Below are positions 43,189 through 51,976 of a DNA stretch of 64,000 nucleotides, piece by piece. Origin of the DNA: JAVBOW01 sp031549495 (GTDB taxonomy: Bacteria > Bacteroidota > Bacteroidia > Bacteroidales > Rikenellaceae); the NCBI GenBank assembly GCA_031549495.1, contig JAVBPS010000069.1, positions 1-64,000 on the forward strand, given 5' to 3'. Made by a program: the position numbers and the translations under genes. How positions within the stretch are numbered: the first letter of the stretch is position 1; the number at the start of each line of letters is the position of its first letter. Under the pieces are notes generated by a model. The model was not told where the DNA came from, did not search any database, and saw only the letters and a program-made list of their open reading frames with translations.

Positions 43189-44268
43189 ATGAAAACGATC
43201 CGTATTACAGCATTCCTGCTTTTGGTCACGTTTGCGGCCGGAGCCAAAACCCCCGCGGTGAAGAACATCATCTTCATGGTGGGCGACGGGATGGGCATCT
43301 CGCAAATGACCTCCGCGATGGTCGAAGGCCGGTACGCCCCGATGAATTTCGACCGCGCGCAGTCCGTGGGCCTGGTGAAGACCTATTCGGCCAACAACCC
43401 GGTGACCGACTCGGGCGCCGCGGCGACCGCTTTCGCCTGCGGGGTGAAGACCAATAACGCGACGATCGGCCTCGACGCGAAGGGCGAATCCCACCCCTCG
43501 ATCATGGAAAAAGCGCGCTCGCGCGGAATGGCGACCGGTTTCGTGGTCACCTCGACCGTGACCGATGCCACCCCGTCCGGATTCTACGCCCACGTCCCCA
43601 GTCGCCATCAATACGAGGACATCGCCCTGCAACTCGTCCGCTCGGACATCGACGTCTGGATGGGCGGGGGCGGCAAATACTTTACCGAGCGTGCCGACGG
43701 CCGCGACCTGTCCGACACCCTGCGCGCACGCGGTTACACCGTAGCCGCCACGCTGGATGAGGTGCAGGCCGCCACGGGCCGCGTGGCAGGCATCATGGAT
43801 TCCGGCTACATGCCCGCATGGAAATCCGGCCGCCAGGGCTACCTGCCCGCCGCCACGGCCAAGACCCTCGACCTGTTGCTGGCCCAGTCCCGCGGCAAAG
43901 GCTTCTTCGCCATGATCGAAGGCTCGCAGATTGATTCCGGGGGCCACAACAACGACTTCGATAAGATCCTCAATGAAACGCGCGATTTCGACCAGGCGGT
44001 AGGCGTGGCGATGGATTTCGCCGACCGCCATCCGGGCACGCTGGTCATCGTCGCCGCCGACCACGAAACGGGCGGGCTGGCCCTCACGGGCGAGGACGAG
44101 GACTTCAACCACGCCGACGTGAAGCTGGCCTACCGCTTCGCCACCGGGGGCCATACCGGGGTGATGACCGCCCTGCTGGCCTATGGCCCCGGTGCCGCCG
44201 AATTCAACCGCATCATGGAGAACACGGAGGTCAACCGGCTGATGTGCAAACTGCTTAAGCTGAACTAA
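43189..44268 (+). CDS. Alkaline phosphatase (PhoA family), exported
   Basis: 359 residues. The start is chosen at MKTIRITAFLLL, 5 bases after the phosphoesterase stop; longer frames lack the signal peptide (ends AAGAK). Motifs: NIIFMVGDGMGISQM for the first metal site, TDSGAAATA with nucleophile Ser75, DHETGGLAL, and GGHTGVMTALLAYG near the C-terminus. Releases phosphate from monoesters in the periplasm with Zn2+/Mg2+. With the upstream phosphoesterase it could split diester then monoester bonds. Family length is usual for short Bacteroidetes forms. Confidence 0.93.
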   Translation: MKTIRITAFLLLVTFAAGAKTPAVKNIIFMVGDGMGISQMTSAMVEGRYAPMNFDRAQSVGLVKTYSANNPVTDSGAAATAFACGVKTNNATIGLDAKGESHPSIMEKARSRGMATGFVVTSTVTDATPSGFYAHVPSRHQYEDIALQLVRSDIDVWMGGGGKYFTERADGRDLSDTLRARGYTVAATLDEVQAATGRVAGIMDSGYMPAWKSGRQGYLPAATAKTLDLLLAQSRGKGFFAMIEGSQIDSGGHNNDFDKILNETRDFDQAVGVAMDFADRHPGTLVIVAADHETGGLALTGEDEDFNHADVKLAYRFATGGHTGVMTALLAYGPGAAEFNRIMENTEVNRLMCKLLKLN

Positions 44269-44580
44269 CGTGAGTTCGATGAATTCTAATATGCTGGTGA
44301 CTATGGTCTTACCATTGAGTGTGCTTCTCTTGTATAGCCGAACTCACGTTATTCGTTCCGCTGCGCTGGCGTTAACGGACGAAAAAGACCGCCCGTTTTC
44401 CTCCTCCTTGCGGGGCATAGTCCAAACAAAAGGACGTTTGGCCTCTACTCCCGCTGCGAGCGTCGGTTCCCCCCTGCCCCCCTTTGAAAAAGGGGGGTGC
44501 GCCAGGCCAACGCACACTTTGCTCGGAATGACATTTTTATGTAGTTGATTTTCAGTGATTAAATTCGTCGAACTCACGTT
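44266..44580. mobile_element. Possible degraded MITE or insertion-sequence remnant
   Basis: AACGTGAGTTCG at 44269-44280 recurs inverted as CGAACTCACGTT at 44340-44351 and again at 44569-44580. Between these lie GAATTC/ATTCGT-like edges and a G-run/C-run hairpin (CCCCCCTTT...AAAGGGGGG near 44473-44496). No transposase frame survives. Could alternatively be a plain terminator/repeat cluster. Confidence 0.4.
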
Positions 44581-44595
44581 AAACTAATCTGGAAA

Positions 44596-44695
44596 AATAT
44601 TTTGTCATTCTGAGCGAAGCGAAGAATCTTGGTCGGAAGTATTCTGAACACAGTCCGACCAAGATTCTTCGCTTCGCTCAGAATGACAAAATATT
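44596..44695. repeat. Long inverted repeat, GTCATTC/CTTGG family, copy 2
   Basis: Perfect 42 bp arms (44596-44637 and 44654-44695), 16-base loop, between convergent genes. It is the longest inverted repeat seen in the window. Confidence 0.88.
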
Positions 44696-44746
44696 CCCCG
44701 TGTGCCGGGCGGCACCGCTTCGCTCTGCATGGTAAGATATTACACC

Positions 44747-45988
44747 CTATTTCTGCCGTTTGATCAGCCGGTCGACGGCATGCTCGAGCGACTGGCTGGG
44801 CTCGATGATGTTGTATCCTGTCCAGAACTCCTCGTCATAGAAGTCGACGATCATATCGGAGAGCGACTGATTGCCCTTGAACGTCTCGCGCAGCGGGAAC
44901 CGGACCGCCTGAACCTCTTCCCCGCCGGTGACGACCGTCTCGGCGACCACCGTGAAGTTCGTGGAGAAGAGCCGTTTTTTCCAGTCGCATTTGAAGCGCA
45001 TCCTGTTCATCGCGTAATACAGGTAGCTGCGCCCCTCGTGGGGCCGGTAGGAAAGCGTGAACCACAACTCTTCGGGCGTGAAACGCAATCCGGCCGGTTT
45101 TTGCCTCAGTACCATCCGGGTCACTTTGTCGCGGTCGCGCATGTCGGCGCTCAGCTCCATGCGCGAAACGGTGTGGGTCTGCATGTCGATATAAAGCCGG
45201 GCGGCGAACACGAGGTCCTCCGTGGGATCGTCTTGCGGCGTCATGCTGACCACGTAGTGCATGCGTTGGTCTATTTCCGCCGGATGTTCCATCCGGAAGC
45301 GGTACTGGTCGAGCTGGCGCGGATCGAGGACGTCGGAGCGGTTCTTGACCATGTCGGCATGGACCATCAGCACGGGCCCCCCCAGCAGCTTCACCCCGAG
45401 CGTGTCGCGGCGGTGGGCGCTGACCAGGCTACGGCCTTTGACCACTCGGGCCCGGTCGGAGTCCCCCGGATCCAGATAGCCCGTTTTGAAGATGTCGACC
45501 ACGGCTTCCGAAACCACCGTGAAATGGTTCCTTTTCTGTACCGTTTCGCGGTAAAACCCGGTCGTCAGGCTGCTATGGTCGTTGTAATTCTCCCCGATCC
45601 GGGAGATGGCCCGTTCGACCAGCGCCCTGGCGTCGGCGTCTATGACCGTTACGGTGCCTAATTGTTTGGGTATTTCGGTCAGGTAGATGACCGTGTCGCG
45701 CACCGTGCGGCCTTCGAGCGGCAGGCGGCGCGAGCCATACCCCAGATGGGAAATGTGGAGAGTTTGCGCTTGCGGGGAAGCCCTGATGAGCAGCGAGAAG
45801 AATCCGTCCGCGTTTGTCGCCGTGCCGGTTCTCGTGCCCCAGAGCCCCACGTACGCCAATTCGACGGGCTTGTGCGTGCGGGAATCCCGGATCGTTCCGC
45901 TGACGGTGTAGGTGCCGTCCTGCTGCTGCCCCTGCGCCGGAAAAGCGCCGAGGAGCAATACGAATAATGCGACGCATAGAGGTTTCAT
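44747..45988 (-). CDS. Carboxypeptidase-regulatory-like domain protein
   Basis: 413 residues. Signal peptide ends near AQGQQ. Residues about 28-108 form a CarboxypepD_reg-like beta-sandwich (VSGTIRDSRTHKPVELAYVGLWG, GTATNADGFFSLLI, HISHLGYGSRRLPLEG). The rest (about 115-413) resembles the large domain found behind it in many Bacteroidetes envelope proteins (ALVERAISRIGENYNDHSSLTTGFYRE). Location is periplasm or outer membrane. Function unknown. A near-consensus box TATCTTTA (complement of 46073-46080) lies about 85 bases upstream. Single gene. Confidence 0.75.
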   Translation of the reverse strand: MKPLCVALFVLLLGAFPAQGQQQDGTYTVSGTIRDSRTHKPVELAYVGLWGTRTGTATNADGFFSLLIRASPQAQTLHISHLGYGSRRLPLEGRTVRDTVIYLTEIPKQLGTVTVIDADARALVERAISRIGENYNDHSSLTTGFYRETVQKRNHFTVVSEAVVDIFKTGYLDPGDSDRARVVKGRSLVSAHRRDTLGVKLLGGPVLMVHADMVKNRSDVLDPRQLDQYRFRMEHPAEIDQRMHYVVSMTPQDDPTEDLVFAARLYIDMQTHTVSRMELSADMRDRDKVTRMVLRQKPAGLRFTPEELWFTLSYRPHEGRSYLYYAMNRMRFKCDWKKRLFSTNFTVVAETVVTGGEEVQAVRFPLRETFKGNQSLSDMIVDFYDEEFWTGYNIIEPSQSLEHAVDRLIKRQK

Positions 45989-46134
45989 GGCTTTATGATT
46001 TAGAAAAACATGGCCTTACCTCGACTCTTTGGACACGGGCGAAAATTTGCCGCCCATCGTCCCGCATATTGGTAAAGATAGTCTGTTTTTCCGGAAAAAC
46101 CTGAAAAAATCCCGCGATTTTGTCCGGAAAAAGG

Positions 46135-46158
46135 ACGGCCAGGCGTCTGCCTGGCCGT
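46135..46158 (-). terminator. Rho-independent terminator of the hybrid two-component regulator
   Basis: Perfect 10 bp stem (46135-46144 with 46149-46158), then CCTTTTTCC on the minus strand, right after the stop at 46165. Confidence 0.85.
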
Positions 46159-46164
46159 TTTGTC

Positions 46165-49100
46165 CTATTCCTTTCCGCGCTTCTGACCCGCGTAGTCCTT
46201 CGGCGAAGCCCCGTACCGCTCCCGGAAACATTTGGTGAAATAGGAGTGCGAGTTGAATCCCACGCGGTACATGATCTCCGAGATGCGCAGGTCGCTGTCC
46301 GCAAGCAGTTGCGCGGCCCGTTTGAGGCGGATGGTGCGGATGAACTCGTTGATGCTCTCGCCCGTGAGCGCCTTCACTTTGCGGTAGACCTGCTGGTAGG
46401 AGTATCCGGTCCGCTCGCACAACTGCTGGATGCTGAAATCGGGATCTTCCATCTGCTCCTGGATCACGGTCACCAGCGAGCTGATGAAGCGGTCGTCCTG
46501 CGACTGGATCTCTATGGCGGCCGGCTCGCTGAGCACGCGCAGGCGGAAATTTTCCTGCAACTTGCGGCGTTGCTCGATCATCTTGTCGATACGCGTACGC
46601 AGCGTTTTGATGCTGAACGGCTTATAGATATAACCATCCGCCCCCCGGCGATACCCTTCATTGCGGCTCAGCTCGTCATTGCGTGCGGTGAGCAGTACGA
46701 CGGGAATATGGCTGGTCACCACGTCCTGCTTGATCCGCTCGCACAGCTCGAACCCGTCCACGCCGGGCATCATCACGTCCGAAAGCACCAGGTCGGGACA
46801 CAGCTCGCGCACCAGCGCCAACGCCTGCCCGCCCTCCGTGGCGGTATGCACCTCGTAAAACTCCTCCATGTTCATCTTCAGGAACATGAGCATATCCTCA
46901 TTATCTTCGACCACCAGCACGCTCGGCTTGGCGAAGTGGTCCGACGCTTCGGGATCCTCTTCCTCATGCGCTTCGGGAGCGTCCTGCGGGACGGGCGGGG
47001 CGCTCAGGTCGGCCGGGACGGTAAAGCGGAAGACGCTCCCTTTCCCCTGTTCGCTGATCACCGAGATCTCCCCGCCGTGCAGCTCGACGAAATCGCGCGT
47101 CAGGTCGAGCCCGATGCCGCTGCCGTAGCTGTCGTCCACGGGCGCGGGCGTGCCCTGGTAGAAACGGTCGAAGATGCGCGCCAGGTCCGCGCGGGCGATC
47201 CCCTTGCCGGTGTCGCTCACCTCGACGGCGACGAAATCCCGCTCCGCATGCCGCACGGGCTGCACCGTCACGCTCACCTCGCCCTCGGGTGGGGTGAATT
47301 TCAGTGCGTTGGATATGAGGTTGTAAAGGATCTTCTCCATCTTGTCGCTGTCGAAGAAGAGATTCGCATCCGGCATCTCCGCGTTGAACTCGTAGAGCAC
47401 CCCGCGGCGTGCGGCATGCTCGGCGAACATCTCCCAGGTGCGGCGCAGGAAGGCCACCAGGTCGCCCCGTTGCAGGTCGAGCGTTATCTTGCCGCTGTCG
47501 ATGCGGCGCATGTCCATGATCTGGTTGATCAGGCGCAGCAACCGCTCGGCGTTCTGCCGCATGATGGCCAGCATGCCTTGCTGGCGGCTGTCCACCGCGC
47601 TTTGTTCGAGGCTTTCGATGGGACCGAGGATGAGCGAGAGGGGCGTCTTGAACTCATGCGAGACGTTGGTGAAGAACTGCATCTTGATGCGGTTCAATTC
47701 CTCCATCTTCTGCCGCTCCATCTTTTCGAGTTTCAGCTCCGAAGAGAGTCTCAGGCGCGTCATGCTGATCTTCCAGGCCATCCTCACGAGCGCCAGCGCG
47801 AGGAGCGCATAGAGCGTCCAGGCCCACCAACTGCTCCACCAGGGCGGCAGGACAGTAATGTGAAGGACGGTCTGCGCATCGCTCCAGATCCCGTCGGGAT
47901 TCGCCCCGCTCACATGGAACACATACCGCCCGGGCCGCAGGTTGGAGTATGCGGCCGAATTCTGCCCGTTGCCCGTGGTGACGGGAGTGCGGTCGTACCC
48001 CTCCAACTGGTAGGAATAGACGTTGTTCACGGGCGAGGCGTAATTCATCAGCGCGAAGTCGATGCGCAGCGAGGTCTGGTTGTGTTTCAGACGGACCGAA
48101 CGCGTCATCGGGGCGGGCAGGGGGAGGATTTCGCGTCCGCCGACCCGTTCGCCCGGCCCCACGCGTTTACCGGAGAGCCAGAGGTCCGTGATCACCACCG
48201 GGGCTTTATCCAGGCTCAGGACGATATCCGAAGGGCGGAATTCGATCAGTCCGCCGTACCCGCCCAGGTAGATCTTTCCCCGGGGTTCGTTGAAGAAACT
48301 GTTGTAGGCCGTTTCGCCCATATCCACGTCAGCCTGCAGGTCGCAGACGATCTTGCGGTCGAACTCGTAGTCGTACATGATCAACTCGCGCAGGGTGGCG
48401 ATCCACAGCCTGTGCCGCCCGTCAGAGGTGATGCCGCGGATGCTTTTCGTGAGGTCCAGGTCGTCCGGGAACCGCTCGAACCGCCCCGAGGCGACGTCCA
48501 GCCGGCACAGCCCCATGTCCGTCCCGACCCATACCGCCCCGCCTGCATCGACATGGATCGAGTAGATGCGGTCCGAATTGATGCTCCCCTCGTCGCCCGG
48601 GGTGAACGGGTAGAGGGTGAAACGCTCCGCCTGTTTTTCGTAACGCAGCAGCCCGTCGCTGATGGTGCCGATCCAGATGTTGCCTTTGGGGTCGGTGTCC
48701 AGGTAGGCCACGTCGCTGTTGCCCGAGGAGGTGTAACGGTCTATCGGCACGGCGCGGTAGGAGAGCGAGGCGACCGAACCGTCCGCCCGCCGGTGGGGGG
48801 TGATCAGGCAGATCCCGCTGGGGACGTTCACCACCAGGTCGCCGTCGGCATCCTCCCGGATGGTGTAGATGTATTTGAGCGAGAGGTTCTGCGGAACGTC
48901 GGCCGGGGCGCGGAAACGGTCCGCGGCCGGGTCGTAGTAGTTGATCCCGTCGTTGGTGCCGATCCAGATGGTTCCCCGGCTGTCGCGCACGATGCGTTTG
49001 ACGATGGAGTGGGAGATGCCGCCGCTGCCGAACCGGTAGGTGCGCAGGCGGGTCAGCGTGCTGTCGTAGCGCATCACCCCGTAGTTCGAGGTGAGCCACA

Positions 49101-50208
49101 CGTCGCCGTCGGGCGTGGTGAGCACGCCGTTGACCATGTAGCGCCGCATGTCGGCGCCCTGGTCGGTGACGGTGGGGAAAATATCGATCGGTTTGCGCTG
49201 GGTGTTCAGTTTGGCCAGGCCGTTGTTCGTGCCCATCCACACCACCCCGAACCGGTCCTTGAAGGCGCACCAGACCGTCTCGTTGGGCAGCGAGGTGCCG
49301 TCCAGCGGCGAGGCGTTGTAGGATTGGACGGAGCCGTCGGCGGTGTCCAGCAGCGAGATCCCGTTGGCTGTGGCGACGAGCAGGCTGCCCGGGCGGTAAG
49401 GCAGCAGGGCCTTCACGTCGTTGTCGGCCAGGGCGCTGTTTTCCGTGCGCAGGCAACGCAGGACCCTCTCCTGCCGCGTGTCGAACACGGTCAGCCCGTT
49501 CGAAGTACCCGCGTAGAGGATCCCGTCCTGCAGCCAGAGCGCCGAGATCAGGTTGTTGCTCTGGTCGTAGGCCCTGCGCTCGCGCGCTTCGAACCGGTCG
49601 TAGCGCCCCGAGGCGGTATCGAAACGGTAGAGCCCGTCGAAGGTGCCGATCCACAGCGTGCCGTCCCCGCCCTGGCAGATGGCCCGCACCTCGTTGTCCA
49701 TCTGTCCGGGCCGGAAGGTGTGTTGCTCGACCTGCCCGGTGGCGGGGTCGAGCCGCACCAGCCCTTCGAGGGTCCCGATCCACATCACCCCCGAGGGCTC
49801 CTCATGGATGCAGCGGATGCGCTGCGCGCCCAGCAGGTTGCGCCGATCGCCGTTGGAACGATAGCGGATGAAATTTTCGCGCACCGGGTCGTAAAGGCTC
49901 ACCCCCTTTTCGGTGCCGATCCACATTTGCCCCCCGCGGGTGATTTTTATGCAGTTGATCCACGAAGAGCTGATGCTGGTCGTGTCATCCGGGATATGGC
50001 GGAAAACCCGGAACCCGTAGCCGTCATACCGGTTCAGCCCTTCGGCCGTGCCGAACCACATGAACCCCACGGTATCCTGCGCCGCGCACAACACCATCTT
50101 GTTCGACAGCCCCTCGCCGGTGGAGAGGTTGTTGAAATGGAGCTTTTCTCCGGCCAGGCCAACGAGGCCCCAGGCGAGCGCAACGATCAGGATACCGAAT
50201 TTTTTCAT
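46165..50208 (-). CDS. Hybrid two-component system regulator (HTCS) of the adjoining PUL
   Basis: 1347 residues in the order: signal peptide (1-19); periplasmic sensor with about 14 propeller repeats (25-690, for example GFMWFGTAEGLNRYDGYGF); Y_Y_Y domain (about 700-775); membrane helix (about 785-805); histidine kinase with H-box NVSHEFKTPLSLILGP, His851; ATPase (about 945-1060); receiver with phospho-acceptor Asp1144 in LSDVMMPG; and C-terminal AraC helix-turn-helix (about 1245-1345). HTCS proteins sense an oligosaccharide in the periplasm and switch on their PUL. It lies downstream of, and on the same strand as, the two glycosidases and SusC/SusD genes. Confidence 0.96.
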   Translation of the reverse strand: MKKFGILIVALAWGLVGLAGEKLHFNNLSTGEGLSNKMVLCAAQDTVGFMWFGTAEGLNRYDGYGFRVFRHIPDDTTSISSSWINCIKITRGGQMWIGTEKGVSLYDPVRENFIRYRSNGDRRNLLGAQRIRCIHEEPSGVMWIGTLEGLVRLDPATGQVEQHTFRPGQMDNEVRAICQGGDGTLWIGTFDGLYRFDTASGRYDRFEARERRAYDQSNNLISALWLQDGILYAGTSNGLTVFDTRQERVLRCLRTENSALADNDVKALLPYRPGSLLVATANGISLLDTADGSVQSYNASPLDGTSLPNETVWCAFKDRFGVVWMGTNNGLAKLNTQRKPIDIFPTVTDQGADMRRYMVNGVLTTPDGDVWLTSNYGVMRYDSTLTRLRTYRFGSGGISHSIVKRIVRDSRGTIWIGTNDGINYYDPAADRFRAPADVPQNLSLKYIYTIREDADGDLVVNVPSGICLITPHRRADGSVASLSYRAVPIDRYTSSGNSDVAYLDTDPKGNIWIGTISDGLLRYEKQAERFTLYPFTPGDEGSINSDRIYSIHVDAGGAVWVGTDMGLCRLDVASGRFERFPDDLDLTKSIRGITSDGRHRLWIATLRELIMYDYEFDRKIVCDLQADVDMGETAYNSFFNEPRGKIYLGGYGGLIEFRPSDIVLSLDKAPVVITDLWLSGKRVGPGERVGGREILPLPAPMTRSVRLKHNQTSLRIDFALMNYASPVNNVYSYQLEGYDRTPVTTGNGQNSAAYSNLRPGRYVFHVSGANPDGIWSDAQTVLHITVLPPWWSSWWAWTLYALLALALVRMAWKISMTRLRLSSELKLEKMERQKMEELNRIKMQFFTNVSHEFKTPLSLILGPIESLEQSAVDSRQQGMLAIMRQNAERLLRLINQIMDMRRIDSGKITLDLQRGDLVAFLRRTWEMFAEHAARRGVLYEFNAEMPDANLFFDSDKMEKILYNLISNALKFTPPEGEVSVTVQPVRHAERDFVAVEVSDTGKGIARADLARIFDRFYQGTPAPVDDSYGSGIGLDLTRDFVELHGGEISVISEQGKGSVFRFTVPADLSAPPVPQDAPEAHEEEDPEASDHFAKPSVLVVEDNEDMLMFLKMNMEEFYEVHTATEGGQALALVRELCPDLVLSDVMMPGVDGFELCERIKQDVVTSHIPVVLLTARNDELSRNEGYRRGADGYIYKPFSIKTLRTRIDKMIEQRRKLQENFRLRVLSEPAAIEIQSQDDRFISSLVTVIQEQMEDPDFSIQQLCERTGYSYQQVYRKVKALTGESINEFIRTIRLKRAAQLLADSDLRISEIMYRVGFNSHSYFTKCFRERYGASPKDYAGQKRGKE

Positions 50209-50212
50209 GTAC

Positions 50213-50220
50213 CAAAGTTA
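50213..50220 (-). promoter_or_regulatory. -7 box TAACTTTG of the HTCS gene
   Basis: Exact TAnnTTTG only 4 bases upstream of the ATG at 50208, implying a leaderless or nearly leaderless mRNA. Confidence 0.55.
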
Positions 50221-50295
50221 GTGAAAAACATTGTGTATTTTAAAACGCACGTTCACAAAGCATGAAATCATCGACTTGCACCTACTCGTGATTTT

Positions 50296-50337
50296 CCGGT
50301 TTTGTCATTCTTCACTACGTTCAGAATGACAAACCGG
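50296..50337 (-). terminator. Hairpin after the GH5-like gene, GTCATTC family
   Basis: 15-16 bp arms (50296-50311 and 50323-50337, one extra T) with the outer TTTGTCATTCT of the repeat family but a short loop. Located 60 bases past the GH5-like stop. Confidence 0.65.
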
Positions 50338-50396
50338 CCGATTCGTAGCCGCAGCCCTATATTAGGATCGTTTAGCCCGGCTCTTAATCCGCAAGA

Positions 50397-51833
50397 TTAT
50401 TTCAAGGTTATTCTGATTACAGCCGATCGTTTGAAATCCGGAAGGGTGACTTTCCCCTCACGCTCCGCTTTCCGCCACTTGTCTGTCCAGGGATCGTAGA
50501 CCTCGACCTTCGCGACCTTGCCTCCCCCGAGCGCCGGGCCCAGGTCGACCGTCTGCCCGGAAAGCACCCGGGGAGCCTTTTTGTCGACGAATTCGCTCTG
50601 CCAGTCGTTCGCCTTGTCGCGGCACCACGCCAGAACGGTTCGCTCCCCTTCGAGCGCGTAGACCTTCAGCTCGTCCGTGTCGTGGCGGCGGGGTACGAAA
50701 TTTTCCACGAGCGGATCGATCCCTTTGACCGCCGCGGCGAAACGGGCGAAATGGTACCACAGATCGCGCTTCATGATATACGGCTCCCAATGCCAGATAT
50801 GCCCGCTTCCGGCCGATCCGCAGAAGAAAGGCGTGAAGAGCACGTCATGCAGCAAAGCGCCGTCGAGATCCACCTCGTAGAACTCGTGCGGCCCGGTATG
50901 TTTGGGTTTCACCCCGCCGCTTTCGGCCAGCAGCATCGGCTTGGCCAGCCCGTAACTCCATAAAACCTGCATCGCGTCGCTGCAAAGGCTGTCCATCGGG
51001 GCATGGCACACGGGCAGGTCGGCGCCCAGGTCGAGGTAACGGTGAACCTGCGACACCTCGTTGCCGGGCAAGGAATTGATCGCCTTGTAGATGCCGAAAC
51101 TCCCCTGGCGGTCGAGCGAGCCGAGGCTCTGCATGACCAGGTTGCGCGGGAACATTTCCTTGACCTTTGCCAACATGTATTCATTCCATTCGACCAGGAC
51201 GGGATAGTTCTGCTCCGGGGTATATTCCCTGTAGTTGACCGCGTTCATCTCGTTCCACAATTCCCATCCGAACACGGCCGGATGGTCGCCGAAACGATCC
51301 CGGAGGATTTGCAGGCGCCGGAGGTAGTCGTCGCGCCCCTTTTCGGTGGTCAGGTATTCCCACATGTCGCTGAACGGCCCGCCGTTGGCGGTGTGGTAGG
51401 AGTTCTTGGTGTCCCATTTCCCCTCCCCTGGCTCGATGAAGCGGAAACTCTCGATGCACAGCTTGATCTTCAGTCCGTACTGCGACGCAAGATCCAGCAG
51501 CCGGGCGATCCGGTCGAGGTGTTCCGTGTTGACCTCCCCGTAGGTGGTTTCGACCTCCAATGCCGGGGTGTTGAGCCATACCCGCCCGAAGTTGGCCCCG
51601 TTTTCGGCGAGCGAGCGGATGTATTCTTCCGTGAGCTCGTCATTGCCGCCTATGGTGGCGATGTTGCAGCCTATGGCGATGTAGCACTCGCCGTTGGAGA
51701 GCTGGAAATAGTACGGATTTTTCTCGCTCACCTGCACGAACGACTCGGCAAACGACTCTTTGTCCGGTTTGCGCGCCCGGCAGCCGGGCGACATCACCAG
51801 AACGAGGGCGGATAGCAGGAGTATTTTCTTCAT
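50397..51833 (-). CDS. GH5-like (clan GH-A) glycosidase of the PUL
   Basis: 478 residues. Signal with possible lipobox SPGC (Cys18). TIM barrel about 35-390: AENGANFGRVWLN, acid/base Glu195 in WELWNEMNAV, nucleophile Glu304 in LLAESGG. A small beta domain follows at about 400-478. The order and spacing match clan GH-A enzymes such as GH5 beta-mannanase-like proteins; the exact family is not certain. It would cleave the polysaccharide that the neighbouring SusC/SusD import. It lies between the HTCS and the GH39-like gene, flanked by inverted repeats. Confidence 0.78.
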   Translation of the reverse strand: MKKILLLSALVLVMSPGCRARKPDKESFAESFVQVSEKNPYYFQLSNGECYIAIGCNIATIGGNDELTEEYIRSLAENGANFGRVWLNTPALEVETTYGEVNTEHLDRIARLLDLASQYGLKIKLCIESFRFIEPGEGKWDTKNSYHTANGGPFSDMWEYLTTEKGRDDYLRRLQILRDRFGDHPAVFGWELWNEMNAVNYREYTPEQNYPVLVEWNEYMLAKVKEMFPRNLVMQSLGSLDRQGSFGIYKAINSLPGNEVSQVHRYLDLGADLPVCHAPMDSLCSDAMQVLWSYGLAKPMLLAESGGVKPKHTGPHEFYEVDLDGALLHDVLFTPFFCGSAGSGHIWHWEPYIMKRDLWYHFARFAAAVKGIDPLVENFVPRRHDTDELKVYALEGERTVLAWCRDKANDWQSEFVDKKAPRVLSGQTVDLGPALGGGKVAKVEVYDPWTDKWRKAEREGKVTLPDFKRSAVIRITLK

Positions 51834-51860
51834 GGTTATTATTTGTTGAATTTGACCCGT

Positions 51861-51947
51861 TTGTCATTCTGAGCGAAGCGAAGAATCTTGGTCGGGCTGT
51901 GCCGAAACAAGTCAGACCAAGATTCTTCGCTTCGCTCAGAATGACAA
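51861..51947. repeat. Long inverted repeat, GTCATTC/CTTGG family, copy 3
   Basis: Perfect 33 bp arms (51861-51893 and 51915-51947), 21-base loop, between the two glycosidase genes of the PUL. Shares arms with copies at 17328-17419 and 44596-44695. Confidence 0.85.
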
Positions 51948-51976
51948 GCAGGCTAAGGGAGCGTCACGTGTGTTTA

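Noticed and set aside
44270..44548. A 92-codon frame after the alkaline phosphatase
   Set aside because: It spans repeats and a C-run/G-run hairpin and has no start context or domain; treated as a repeat remnant.
46120..50265. A 1381-codon open frame on the plus strand
   Set aside because: It runs antisense through the whole hybrid two-component gene, has no recognisable domain, and is a product of GC-rich codon use.
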